In this document: piece by piece, positions 45,804-57,400 of the stretch
Layout of the letters: every line of letters starts with the position of its first letter
Numbering within the stretch: the first letter of the stretch is position 1
Origin: Paragyromitra xinjiangensis
Taxonomy: Eukaryota > Ascomycota > Pezizomycetes > Pezizales > Discinaceae
Assembly: GCA_038503065.1 (NCBI GenBank)
Contig: JBCAMK010000004.1
Span: 2,431,001 to 2,495,000 of the forward strand
DNA length: 64,000 bases
Direction of reading: 5' to 3'
The notes under the pieces: generated by a model
Seen by the model: only the letters and a program-made list of their open reading frames with translations
Databases searched by the model: none
Told to the model about the DNA's origin: nothing
Position numbers and translations under genes: made by a program

Positions 45804-46286
45804 TATGTAATGAGGCTCTGCTTCCCTCGTCTCTCATCATCCTATCCTTTACATAGAATTTACTGTTACAGTGGTGATACATCCGCTGAACTAAATACAT
45901 CCATAATTGTTCTCAAGTGATAATTCAAGTCTGTAATCTTCTTGATATGCTTCTAATAAAGCTCTCTAAATATGGCTCTTATGCTTTTGCAATTGTTATC
46001 TCTTTTAACTCTATCGAAAAGACGAACACTGCAACCACCGCCAGGCGTCTACAGATTTACCCCTGCGCCCATAGTACGTTTCGAACAGGGTTAGGGTTAG
46101 ATAATAATAATATTATTATTATTTTTATAAAAAAACAGGGGGTTCATACATAGAAGGGTGACTTGTGAGTGAAGCCAGCCCTGTGTTATCGATATGCGGT
46201 CGAAGTGAAGAGATTTAATCCTCAGTCTACGGATGGTGAGCGTAAGCGAACAAGGAGATCAGAACAGTCTGTGCTTTTTTATCGAG

Positions 46287-48545
46287 ATGCGCCGGTTCCT
46301 GGACAAAACTTTTAAACCGCTTTCTTCTCCTTGTAAAATCCCCCGTACTCCCGTGTCTAGCCGATTCATAGCGGCCAGGGTACTCACCCAATTCCACATT
46401 CCACGCTCCAATCCCGCTGCGGCTGCACCCCCCTTTCAGCCTCAACCCCGCCTTCTGCCCTCTTCCTGCTCACATTTTTCAACCTCCATGCTTCTGAAAA
46501 TGGCGCCTATTAGAGACCCCAGTACGCTCTCGAACTTCTCAGTTTTCAGAACTACGCATACTGATATCTCGTTGGCATTGTCGTTTGCGACTTCGTCACT
46601 GTCGGGCGAGGTTACGTTGACGTTGAAAGCCTTGGAGGATACGTTGGAGGATGTTGTGTTGGATACCAGCTATTTGGATGTGAAGAAGGTGACAGTGAAT
46701 GGGGCGGTGGAGAAGTTTAGTGTAGCGAAGAGAGAGGAGCCTTTTGGAAGTGCTTTAACGGTAGAGGTTGGGAAGGAAGTGAAACAAGGGGAGGAGTTGA
46801 AGATTAAGGTAAACCCATCAATTAAAAGAACTTTCTGTCTAATGATATTTCTACTCTGCTTATGAATTTTTCTGAATGAATGATAGATCTGCTACAGCAC
46901 CACAGATAAATGCACAGCACTCCAATGGATGACGCCTGAGCAAACTTCCAATAAGAAACACCCTTACATGTGTAAATGAACCTTTTTTCATCACTGGTTT
47001 CCTCTATTAACATCAATTCCTAGTCTCTCAATGCCAAGCCATCCACGCCCGCTCCCTCTACCCCTGCCAGGACACCCCAGCCGTCAAGTCCCCCTTTGAC
47101 ATCAAAATCCGCTCTCCACTTCCAGTCCTAACCTCTGGGCTCCCCACTGGCTCCCACGACTTTGTCGCTGGAAAATCCAAAAATGAGCCTGGAACTCTCG
47201 TCTACACCTCCCACCAGTCTATCCCAATTCCATCCTACCTCTTTGCCATTGCGTCAGGTGACATTGCATCAGCTTCTATCGGCCCTCGGTCTTCAGTCTA
47301 TACTGGGCCTGAAGAGCTTTTGGCATGCAAAACGGAATTGGAGGGCGACATGGAGAAGTTTATTGAGGCCGCCGAGTCATTGATCTACCCATACTCATGG
47401 ACGACCTACAATGTGCTCATTCTCCCACCGTCGTTCCCGTACGGCGGGATGGAGAATCCCACCCACACGTTCGCTACACCAACTATCATCTCAGGTGATA
47501 AGTCAAACATTGACGTAATCGCACATGAGCTGTCTCACTCGTGGTCAGGAAACTTAGTTTCGAACGCATCGTGGGAACACTTCTGGCTAAATGAGGGCTG
47601 GACAACATATCTGGAGCGTCGTATTCAAGGAATTATTCATGGGGAGCCGGAGTTTCACTTCTCGAGCATTGTTGGTTGGAAGGCGTTGGAGGAGAGTGTG
47701 AAGTTGTATGGAAAGGATCACGAATTTACAAAGTTGGTGGTGGACCTTGAAGGAAAGGATCCGGATGATGCGTTTAGTAGTATTCCGTATGAGAAGGGGT
47801 TTAACTTTTTATTCTTCCTGGATCGGGTTGTGGGGAGGGAAAAGTGGGATAAATTCATCCCTCACGTAGGTTCCCCGAGGTGGGTACCGGCGGGTATGGG
47901 AAATGGCTAATTTGTAGGCAACAGTACTTCACAACATTCCGCCAAAAGTCACTGACATCGGAGGACTTCAAATCTACCTTGTTATCTTTCTTCGAGTCCG
48001 ACGCTACCGCTTCCGCAGCGCTGAAGAAAGAAGTTGATTGGCATCACTGGTTTAATGCGCCCGGCCTCCCACCAAAGCCTGACTTCGACACTTCACTCGC
48101 GGATGTCTGTTACACCCTTGCAGACAAGTGGCATACTCTTAACACTGCCAGCTCACCATCAGCAGACTTCACACCGAGCCCAAGTGACATCGAATCTTGG
48201 ACTTCCAACCAGATTGTTGTGTTCCTCGAAAAAATCACGGATTTTGAGACACCGCTAAAGGTAGAGCTTGTCGAGATCATGAGAGAGCGCTATGGGTTTT
48301 TGAAGAGTAAGAATGCAGAGATCTTGAGCAGGTTTTTGACAGTCGGATTAAAGGCAAAGGATAAGTCGGTTTATCCTATTACCGCGGAGGCGTTGGGTGA
48401 CTGGGGCAGAATGAAGTTCGTCAGGCCGCTCTACAGACTCCTAAACAATTGCGATAGGGATCTGGCAGTGAAGACATTTGAGAAGAACAGGAATTTCTAT
48501 CACCCGATCTGCAGGGACATTGTTAAGAAGGATCTTCAGATTTGA
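46287..48545 (+). CDS. Leukotriene A4 hydrolase/aminopeptidase, M1 family (LAP2 type)
   Basis: A zinc aminopeptidase with epoxide hydrolase activity in its family. Four exons: 46287(or 46500)-46808, 46887-46971, 47024-47865, 47925-48545. Starting at ATG 46500 gives 618 aa, the usual length. Counted from there, GGMEN precedes the zinc site HELSH (residues 299-303) with the third ligand Glu in NEGW near 322, almost the same numbering as the human enzyme. Other family blocks are [31 protein letters not shown] (restored over intron 2) and the C-terminal HEAT-like helical domain after [13 protein letters not shown] (restored over intron 3). Upstream the frame stays open to 46233 and encodes a basic, nearly acid-free stretch ending HFSTSMLLK. 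This resembles a mitochondrial targeting sequence, so I annotate from ATG 46287 (689 aa) as the longer form. Confidence 0.93.
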
Positions 48546-48846
48546 GAAAGTTTCTTGAGCTGTAGGGATAGCCCTGTAAGAAATCATGAGTTAGTTGGCA
48601 TATGAATACCACAAAGAAGACATCACAGTTCACCAGGAATCACTCGCGCCTTGTGGAACAATGCTAGAAACCCTTACCCAAAGCTTGGCTTGTTATGCAG
48701 GCGTACCTGCCAAGATCTTACCCGCGACAGCACTACCGGGGTGTAATCACAACAACAATTCGCGTCTTCAAGGTTGGTCACAAGGTTCGCCGTTCAGTCA
48801 CTCGATTGCAGAACCGACGAATCCCCACACGCGAATTTAAGCTTAA

Positions 48847-50042
48847 ATGACTGACTCCACATTTACATCAAGCTCTGCTCCAACTGCCCCATTGGAGGCA
48901 GACCTTGGCAACGACACCATGGATGTCGAGACTAGCGGTGACCTGACGGGCGATCTGTTTGGCGAGGATCCACCAGAAGCAGAGGACGCAGAGAAGGAGA
49001 CAGAACACAAGAGAGAAGACGAGGATGACGAAGAAGGAGGGAGCAGAGAGAACTTAGCAGGGAGCACGGCTTTGACCGTTATTGATGTTGATGCGATTGT
49101 TCCCGTGAAGAAACTAACCTTCGTCGAGTAAGTCTTTCACTCACAACCTCACTCTTATTTCCTCCCCCAACCAATTTTCTTTTTCTACATAGCCACACCC
49201 TTTTTCTGGCTACGATATTGAAGTATCCATCGCTGATAAGATGGCCTCCCATCACATCAGCTATCTTTCATCCCCCATCGTGACCATCACCGTTGGCTCA
49301 GCCGTCCTCACGGCTCATCTCGCCCTCCTCCAACGCTCCCCCTACTTCACCTTCCCAGACACCTCCTCCCCGCTCACCGTCGATGGTCTATATGATGAAA
49401 ACCTCGATGCTGTTGGCTGCTTCTTGCAGTACCTCTACACCAACGAATATACCCCGCGGCTCATCCCCAGCTCAACACACACAAATGAGCTAGTGCTTGA
49501 AGCGATTGGAGAGAACGAGATCGATGAAGATGGAAGCCATCTACTGAAACATGCAAGGGTGTATACACTAGCAGAGAAGCTAGGGATGGAGGAGCTGAAA
49601 ACTCTCGCCCATAGCAAGATCCATAGGATCAATTCTACGGCGAAGGGCGAACTGGAGTATGCTAGATTTGTCTATGCAAATACACCGAGAGAGGATAAGA
49701 CTATCAGGAGTCCGATTGCGTCGTTCTGGGCTCATAGAAGTATGTTTTCTCCCTTCGCTATACTATTTGTTTGACTGTGGCTAATTTGATGCTTTCTTAG
49801 GTCATATTCTACGCCATGAGGCTGAGAACGAGTTCATGTCTATGATTCTCGAGTTCCCGCAGTTTGCATATGATATTCTATCCATGGTGCTTGACCAGAA
49901 GGAGAAAGGGAGGGAGCGGCCTGGCCGTGGTGATCGTGAAGAGCGCGAGTTGACTGGAACTGATATGCCCCCGCCTGGTACTGCTGAGAAGGCAGGCAGG
50001 GGGAGCTCGAGGAAGAGGCCAAGAACTAGCACGCTCCTTTGA
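48847..50042 (+). CDS. BTB/POZ domain protein, 333 aa
   Basis: Three exons: 48847-49127, 49261-49739, 49801-50042. Exon 1 encodes an acidic, disordered N terminus (residues 1-93; DDEEGG, EDPPEAEDAEKE). The BTB domain starts right after the first intron: VDYLSSPIVTITVGSAVLTA then HLALLQRSPYF, and continues through FLQYLYTNEYTP to HARVYTLAEKLGMEELKTLA. The acceptor at 49260 was chosen over a nearer CATAG at 49192 because only it keeps frame with the strong GTAAGT donor and yields the common F-V-D/E-Y-L-S-S-P join. After the BTB come SFWAHRSHILRHEAENEFMS and a Lys/Arg-rich tail (SSRKRPRTS) that could be a nuclear localisation signal. It is not closely related to the 5.9-kb BTB gene. Its role is unknown; many such fungal BTB-only proteins are uncharacterised. 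Confidence 0.85.
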
Positions 50043-50544
50043 CTAGCCGGCGCGGTTGCGAGAGCGGGGGAAGTGCAAGAGAATTGATATTGGCAGCGTG
50101 TACGTGTGGTGGGTGGGAATTATGTGAGGGGTATAGTGAAATACTATGTGCTAAGAAGCGCAGATGGCCTTTTGTCTTTGCTTTGTCTTTGCTGTTTTCT
50201 ATTTTTACGGCTCTGAGGAGTAGGTGGTTTTTCCTGTTTCTTTTTATCTCGGTCTGGCTTTTTTCCTCTTGAATTTTCCTCTCACAAGATATCAGGGTCT
50301 ACCCTCCAGTTTTGTTATTTCCTCACATTGGAACTAAAAGTAGGTATGTGCGGTTACTGCACTTTGTTGACAGATTTTCCTCAGCAAATAGTCGATTTAA
50401 GTATTTTACTTGTTTGACATAAGAAATTCATTATTTTTCGAGAGCGTCTGTCTAAAGCACCATATTTACGGCCTGAGTATCTATCTACATCCCGTGCCTG
50501 TAGGAGGAGGGGATAGTTGGGAAAGAGCCAATGCCAGCATCCAT
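50043..50544. other. Convergent intergenic between BTB gene and phosphatase gene
   Basis: Both neighbours end here. T-rich stretches after 50160 fit the 3' region of the plus-strand gene. No further feature is seen. Confidence 0.6.
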
Positions 50545-51900
50545 CTAGGAATACGGCCAAACACCCATTCCATGCTCATACCGCCCACTCACCTTAATTG
50601 GCGGATACCCTGGACAAGCGCTTCTCTCTTCAACTGGCGGTCCCCTACCCTTGTTTTCCTGCCGAGGTGTATTCGGCTGCCACCAGATACGTCCCTGCTT
50701 CTCCCTCTCTACGTCCCTCTCAACCTTCACCACAATCGGGATCATCCCCGCGGTCTGCAGATTATAAGGCCGGTGACCTAGCGCCACTAAAGTCGAATTG
50801 ATAACGCCACTGTGCGAAGTCATAGAGATATACGTGTGACGATCATTCAACATGATCTGGTCCATCACATACTTAATACGAGCATTCCGTCCCTCGAGTG
50901 ACTCGCGGTGATAATTCCACAACGGGTCTTCCTCCGGAAACGTATGATATGGGAAATCAACCTCCGGGTACCTTTTACGGAGATCAGATGCATTCGACCG
51001 ATGATCGCCGTAATGGAGCGAGAGGGTTTCGCGAAGAAGTTCGTTAACGAGTGGACGTGGGGGGTTGAGCTGGATTGTCTTCCAGGTCTCGATAAGAGTC
51101 GAGAGGGAGCGGGAGAGAGGTGATACGTGATGTGATTCGGGCATGGGGATGCCGGCTGCGATCTCGCGCCGCCAGGCCTCGCGCGTGCGGTGTGCTTCGG
51201 AGATGCCTTGCTCAGTTAGGCGGGCGTCGGGGCCCCACTGGTAGGTTGAGTTATGGCCTTGCATGGCCCAGTAGCACTGTTTATGGGTCAGTGTGGGTGG
51301 GGTGGTGAAGGGGGGGTGTATGGACCTCCCAAGCTTCGGGTCCGAAGTGTTTTTCTGATGGGGTGTTAGTTTGGTTCTGTTCGGTGGGGAGGGAAATAGT
51401 AACCGGCAACGTTATGTTGTCCTTGTCCATGTCTGGCTAGGTATAGCACTTTGAATGCGACGTCTCTCGGGGCGTAATGGTTTAGGAGTGCGATCTTCTC
51501 TGCGAATTGTGCCCAGCGGTTATGGCCCGTGAATAGAAGGCCGAAGGAGTCGTGGAGCTTTTGAAAAAAGAAAGTTAGGGTGTTACTTCATGTGCTTTGA
51601 GATCGGGGTAGAGTAGAGATTTCTTTGAGAGAAAACCCCGCCTTAGAGAGGAAATAAAATATTTACAGGATCGTATGTCCTATCATCGGTCCACTCATTA
51701 CTTTGCTTGAAGAAACCCTCGAGAACAGTGTACTTGAGTACGGGGAAACTTTCTGACTGATGCGCCGCCTGAGGATACTGTGTCACTCCTTCGATCCAGA
51801 CTGCAGCAGGAGCAAACACACCCTTCTGCGAGGCAACGAGAAATGTAAATATGGAAAAGACAGTAACCGCGACGGCCAGCGAGCGAGAGAAAAACATCAT
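50545..51900 (-). CDS. Histidine phosphatase (phosphoglycerate mutase-like), probably secreted or membrane-anchored
   Basis: Four exons on the minus strand: 51667-51900, 51404-51557, 51326-51354, 50545-51276, giving 382 aa. Residues 1-25 (MMFFSRSLAVAVTVFSIFTF) are a signal peptide or N-terminal anchor; the ATG at 51900 is the first in frame. The branch 1 histidine phosphatase core begins KVLYLARHGQGQHNVAE, with the phospho-acceptor His at about 121. Then come WGPDARLTEQGISEA, SPLSRSLSTL, ETLSLHYGDHRSNASDLRKR and the second catalytic His in MTSHSGVINS near 292. This pattern matches fungal phosphomutase-like proteins of the PMU1 group; substrates are not known. The third exon is only 29 nt (EKHFGPEAWE across the joins), but it is required to restore the conserved GPEAW-CYW stretch. 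Confidence 0.88.
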
Positions 51901-54419
51901 GCAAGAAAATAATTGTGCTTGCAATACCAGTTGCAAGATTTAAATGGAGAAAGTTAGAAGCTATAAAGAACGGGTTCCTCGAGTGTGGAGGGGGGGGGGG
52001 TTGTTGGGTTTTTATTTCGTTTTTCGTGTCCTGATAAGGAGCTTGACGTGGAGTGGTGTGGGTGGTCGGATTGGTTATTGAGAGTCATTCGAATAAGCTC
52101 TTGGGATTATGCCTCATGCTGTCGTCGTGATATTTGAGCACATTACCTTCAACATCGTGAGGTTCAGCTGTGACGTTAGGATGAGGGTTATCGTCCGTGT
52201 TATATAGGCTCGAAGATTCGAGGGCAGCGAGGCGATGCGTCAAACCGATGCTCCAGAGTGAGCATGTCTGTTGCTTGGTAGACTGGCAGAGCCAATCGCA
52301 AGGATGCACATGTATTTTCGTCCGAATGATGCCCTATGACTCCAACCCGTTTTGAGCCTATTTTCGAATTCGCCAAGCCTATGCCCAGGATTAGATGAGT
52401 CTTTCTTTCTTTTCTCCGGGGAAATAAGAAACGCGCATTCTCGTATTCTTAAGTCCTATATTTGCTCACCGAGCCGACCCATAAGTCATTTCTCAGCCAT
52501 TTATAGCTAGTGGGTAAATATTCATTTGACCATTTTAGCACTACTAGGTGTATAGCAAAGTATACTGTGTCGAATCTCTGGCAACGAATCTACCAATCGC
52601 CTTAAGATAGTATTTGATCCACTAACCATCTATTCTTGGATGATTTGATGGATTACCCCATCTCGTGTAAATATTTAGCTGTGGTGAGAAGGTCTACTTC
52701 TCGCTCAGGCGAAACGACTTCTTTCAGCCAGATTTGGAATTGATCTGTTACTACCTATTTTGACCCTCGTGATCACGTAGAGGTCAGTCTACCAGACAAG
52801 CTGTCGGCTAGACTGGTCTAGGGATTTTAGTCCTAAATAATGATTCTTCTTGGTTTCGCTTCGTCTTATTTCCCTAAAAATTTCAAGACGCCTATTATAA
52901 GGGATAGTAGCGAGAATAGGGTTTGATCTCGAACGCTGGTGGATTGTAAAGGCTTCATGTGATGTGATGTTAGTGACCCCTCTAATCACAGGCTTTCATG
53001 CAAACGCTGACGATACTGCCCCCAAAAAATCTTCCAAGCAGACAATGGTATGGCTGGTTAAGTAAGTATGAAACAGCTCTCCACGAGAACAGAAACACCC
53101 CGAACTTTAACCCCGCCGCCAAAGTGATTGTTACCTTATATAAATAGTTATACCACTTGGTAATTCAAGCAAAGAGGAGTTTCGAGATGAGTCTGAGGAA
53201 GGGATGACGGTAGCCCTCAGGTTGCGGAGAGGGGAAAGAACCAAAGAGCGAGCAATGTAGTGGGAAGAGTTGGCGTGAGGACAGGTGACTCAAACGGCAG
53301 GAGTGAGGGGTGATGAGTGAGATAGAGCAAGGGCGTTGGCGATGAAAGATTGATACCATACTCGCTTTTACCGTTTTGCGTCTAGGCTCAGTTTGGTTGT
53401 TTAGTAATATTTAAAGGTAGAGGAGTCGGAACGAGTGAGTTAGGTTCCCGAGAATTCAAGGCGATACACACGATGATGTATGTTGGGGGTGTCTTGAGCA
53501 AAAGGTTGTCTACGCTTGATGAGGTAAACCTTGAGAGGATAAAATAGATTATAGGCGTGGCGAGTGATACCTTGTGGTCGGAGAACTTTACACAAACCTG
53601 AGCCTATTAAGCCGGGATATTAGTCATTCCTCCACTTCACATGGCTCAAATCATAGTTTTGAATAAGGAGGCTAGGCTTGGACTGGAAAAAGGGGATCGC
53701 CTGCAAAAACGATAAAGCGTGTAGATAGAATCTACTTATAAATTATTTCTGTGACCGCTCTACCTACAGTACGCAGCAAGTTGCGCAGTATAAGGATGGG
53801 CACGAGGCTAGGAAATTTCGGGATTCATAGACCCCCCAGCTTAGCCCCATAAACCTTTCTAACACCAAAGGTGAAATATTTACATGATGGATCCTATTTA
53901 TATCCGACACCATCGACCCATTTAACTTTAATCCTCAGGAGTGTTCTCTAGAATAGAAAAAGGTAATAGATACAGCGAATCGAAGAACTACTATAGAAAG
54001 TAATAAAAGGGGGTAAATAAAAAAAGGATAGTATAGAAAGACTCATAGATGCATGTTACAAACAAATAAGCAACTACATGTACATACACCTTTGGGTATA
54101 TATTTTTTATATTCCAGCTCACGCAGACGCCAAACAAAAGAGAAAGAAAGCCCCATCACATCCCACAAATCCGTATATAACAAAAAGGTTACATTAAAAG
54201 TGAACACAGCCAAAAAGCACCAACTCATAAACTCCATTGATAAATGTTTCTTTGCTAGGAAAAAGAGAAACCTCCAAATGTAAACATGCCATAGTAATAG
54301 AAACCCGCCGCCAAACAACCCCAAGGTATCCGCCCGGGGGTAAGGCCTGGAAAAAATATTGAGATCAAAATCCCTCGTCTATTCGGACCTGTATTGATAA
54401 TACATTCTCATTATTCGCA
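51901..54419. other. Intergenic, 2.5 kb, nothing supportable
   Basis: Between two minus-strand genes. It should contain the phosphatase promoter (just above 51900, with a G10-type run near 51992-52001) and the 3' region of the histidine kinase. Short frames such as 53165-53359 show no recognisable feature. I see no repeat of note. Confidence 0.5.
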
Positions 54420-57400
54420 CTAGCGCGGATTCTTTGCTAGCGGTGTTGTCGACATCAAAGCTGCTGCGAGATCATTAGGTAGAATTGGTTTCGCAATGTG
54501 GCTAAGCATCCCAGCTGCGTGGCATTTTTCCCTATCATTTGCGGTCGCGTTTGCTGTAAGAGCAATTACAATGGGTCGTTCATTATCCGCATATCTTCTT
54601 CGAAGTTCAAGACTCGTCTCGATACCGTCCGCTCGCGGCATTTGAATGTCCATCAAAATCACCTACCGAAATCACTATTAGCTATCCATCGCAAATTAAA
54701 CTAGGTAGGTGAGAAATATCGCGTACATCAAACATCGTTCCCTCCTCAGCCGCTGCTTCACACATTTCCAACACTTCAATACCATCCTTTGCGTGCTTCG
54801 CTGAATACCCCATCCTTTTCAAATGTTGGAGCGCGACTCTGGTATTGACAGGATTATCCTCAGCAAGTAATATGTTCAGCGGATGCCGTCTAGCGAGTGA
54901 CCTGAGCAATTCTGATTCTTGGGTTCTGGTTGGAATGCTGGCTCGTTTCCTGTTGGGATCTAGGGCATCATGAATAGCCTGAACGTACCGAGCCCGCGGG
55001 GCCGGTCTGACGAAAGTTAACGCGATGTTGTAGGATGTTGCATTAGGAGGTAAGCTGACTCCAAATCGCGACATCATGATAACCTTGACGCTTGGATCAA
55101 ATTTGTTGACTTGGTCGACCAACAGGCAAGTTTTGTCAACTGACAGGTCGATAAGAGCAAATTCGTAATATCCTTTGCCAGCTTCACGGAGCTTCGCAAA
55201 AGCTTGATCGGCAGCATTCGTGCGGGCGACAGTTAATCCCTCCACTTCAAGCTCATCTGCAAGGATATTGGATGAGAGGGCATGTTTATCCGCAATTATC
55301 GCACGTTTCCCAATCAATCGCTTATCAGGCATCCATGCATCTCTTTCGGTGGCGTCCGCAATGATAGTTAAGTGAAACGTTGAACCAAACCCTTCTTGAC
55401 TTTCAAACCTGTACAATTTCAGGTCATGTCAGTTCGTAGTTACTTCTTGAGCCCCGAGGATAAGTGCCTACCAGATATCACCTCCCATCATTTCTGCTAG
55501 TTTCTTCGAAATAGCCAAACCGAGTCCAGTGCCGCCATACGTGCGGCGTGTGGAAGTATCAACCTGTGAGAAGGCTCTGAACAATCGATCGAATGCGCTC
55601 TCGGGTATACCGATTCCGGTATCCTGGACTGAAACTCGAATTCTCCACTTCTGCCTCTCCATCAATTTCTCGGCTTCTGTGATGACCAAAATATGGCCTT
55701 CTTGTGTGAATTTTACGGCGTTGCCAATCAAATTGATAACACACTGTCGGAACCGAGTAAGGTCCCCATGAACAAGATCAATATTGGAGCACTTGTTTCT
55801 GAATGCGAGTTCTAGATCCTTTGTAGCAGCCGGCTCTGCGACAAGTTGCAAGGCGCTTTCGATACAGTCCCGAAGAGAGAATGGAGCCACCTGTAGATCG
55901 ATGGCCCCGTGCTCAATCTTGGAGAAATCTAGTATTCCATCGATAATCTGAAGTGTGAGAACAGCGGAGTTCCGAATTGTCTCCACATACTCTCGTTGCT
56001 GTTCCGACAGGGGTGTATCCAATAAGAAAATGGAGCACGAAAGAAGCGCATTGAATGGGGTTCCTGTGAAGGATGTTAACTATCCGTAAATAATGCCTGC
56101 TGACTGTAGGAGATGCATACGAATTTCATGTGACATGTTGGCCAAAAAACTAGACTTCTCGGCTGTAGCTTCCTCGGCCGCCTTCTTCGCCAACTCCATC
56201 TGTCGGTAAAGCCGCGCTTTGTCTATGGTAACAGCAGCTTGTGTGCAAAGAAGATTTAATAACTCTTGCCTTTGCCTTGTGAATGCATGGTTGACTAGTT
56301 TATTTTCTAGGTAAAGAACACCCATTGTCTTGAGTTGGTTCTGTATTGGCATGCAGAGCACACTCTTGGCCGTTCTGTTTGAGAAGTAGCTGTCCCTTCC
56401 ATAGACGGAGTCGAACTTTGGATCATCACTATCCTTCAGAATTTGTTCGCCCAGGCTAGCAACGATATTGACTATCGATACGGGGACCAGATCGGCTCTC
56501 ATTTCCAGTGGTTCGTGCTCTAAGATCGACACCTGATCCAGCAGACCAACAGTCTCAACATGAAGGTTTCCTTCCTCCTTCAGGATCAAAACACCATAGT
56601 CCGCTCCAGCAGTTTGTAGCACGCTATTCATGAGTTTAACAATAACCTCCTCTAGATGTATACCCTCAGAAATAACCAAGCTTGCTTTAAGAACAGTTCG
56701 GAAGTCAAGTTCCGAACCTAAAGACGAGGGGTCGTTATTCCTGGCAGAGGACGTATGTGAAGTCGCATCGTCTTCATGCGGGTCTGGCGCAAAGAAATCT
56801 CTTGATGAGGATAGAGAAGGGGATTGATGCTGCAGCGAACCCGGGTCAAATCCGTAGTCATGTGCATAAACCCGTGAAGATCTCGGACTGGGCCTAGGCG
56901 AATTTATAGTATTGTTCGCCATGATGGATACAGTGTCACTCTCTATACGAGGCATTACCGGCCGGTTATCTGAAGGGAGGTGTGGGACTAGGTTAGTTTT
57001 TTGCTCATATATGATCTCTATTTAGATAATCTTACCTGGCCCCTTGAAGACTAAGTCCTCAGAAAAGTGTTTCCGCAGATCCATAGCTTTATTTGTTGCT
57101 CCCCAGGATGTATACCCCTTAACAGCTTCTCTTAGATATGGTGCTGCTCGCCTTCTAGAGAAGGGCCTGAGCCATATACCACAACGCTCACTAGCGAACG
57201 CAGCATCATGGACAAACCCACTCTGATTAGCAAGAGAGATCGCATGATCGTATTTGTCTAATATCTCGAGCTGCTTCCCGGGCTCCATGACTTTCATCAT
57301 CTCTGCTTCTAGCATGACAAACTTATGCAACCATGTTCCCTTCGCTGTTGTGCTCCATATTTGAAAGTGTTTGATGTTTCTTTCTAGCATAGCTTTCTGT

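Larger units (their letters stand above)
43350..46286. other. Region with mobile-element remnants and one possible gene
   Basis: It holds a MITE-like copy (43496-43665), an unassigned spliced frame on the minus strand (about 43910-44508), a foldback element (45678-45803), three short AATATTCTTAT-type palindromes near 45385-45510, and a GGGTTAGGGTTAG next to an ATA/TAT microsatellite at 46088-46124. Between 44.5 and 45.4 kb I see no supportable gene. Confidence 0.5.

Noticed and set aside
49128..49192. Shorter first intron of the second BTB gene ending at CATAG
   Set aside because: With the strong GTAAGT donor it puts the BTB domain out of frame. The acceptor at 49260 keeps frame and gives the usual start of the domain.
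56030..56063. Apparent one-base frameshift just after the H-box of the histidine kinase
   Set aside because: Recounting bases against the reading frame on both sides showed the run near 56041 was miscounted. The exon is in frame and encodes TPFNALLSCSIFLLD.
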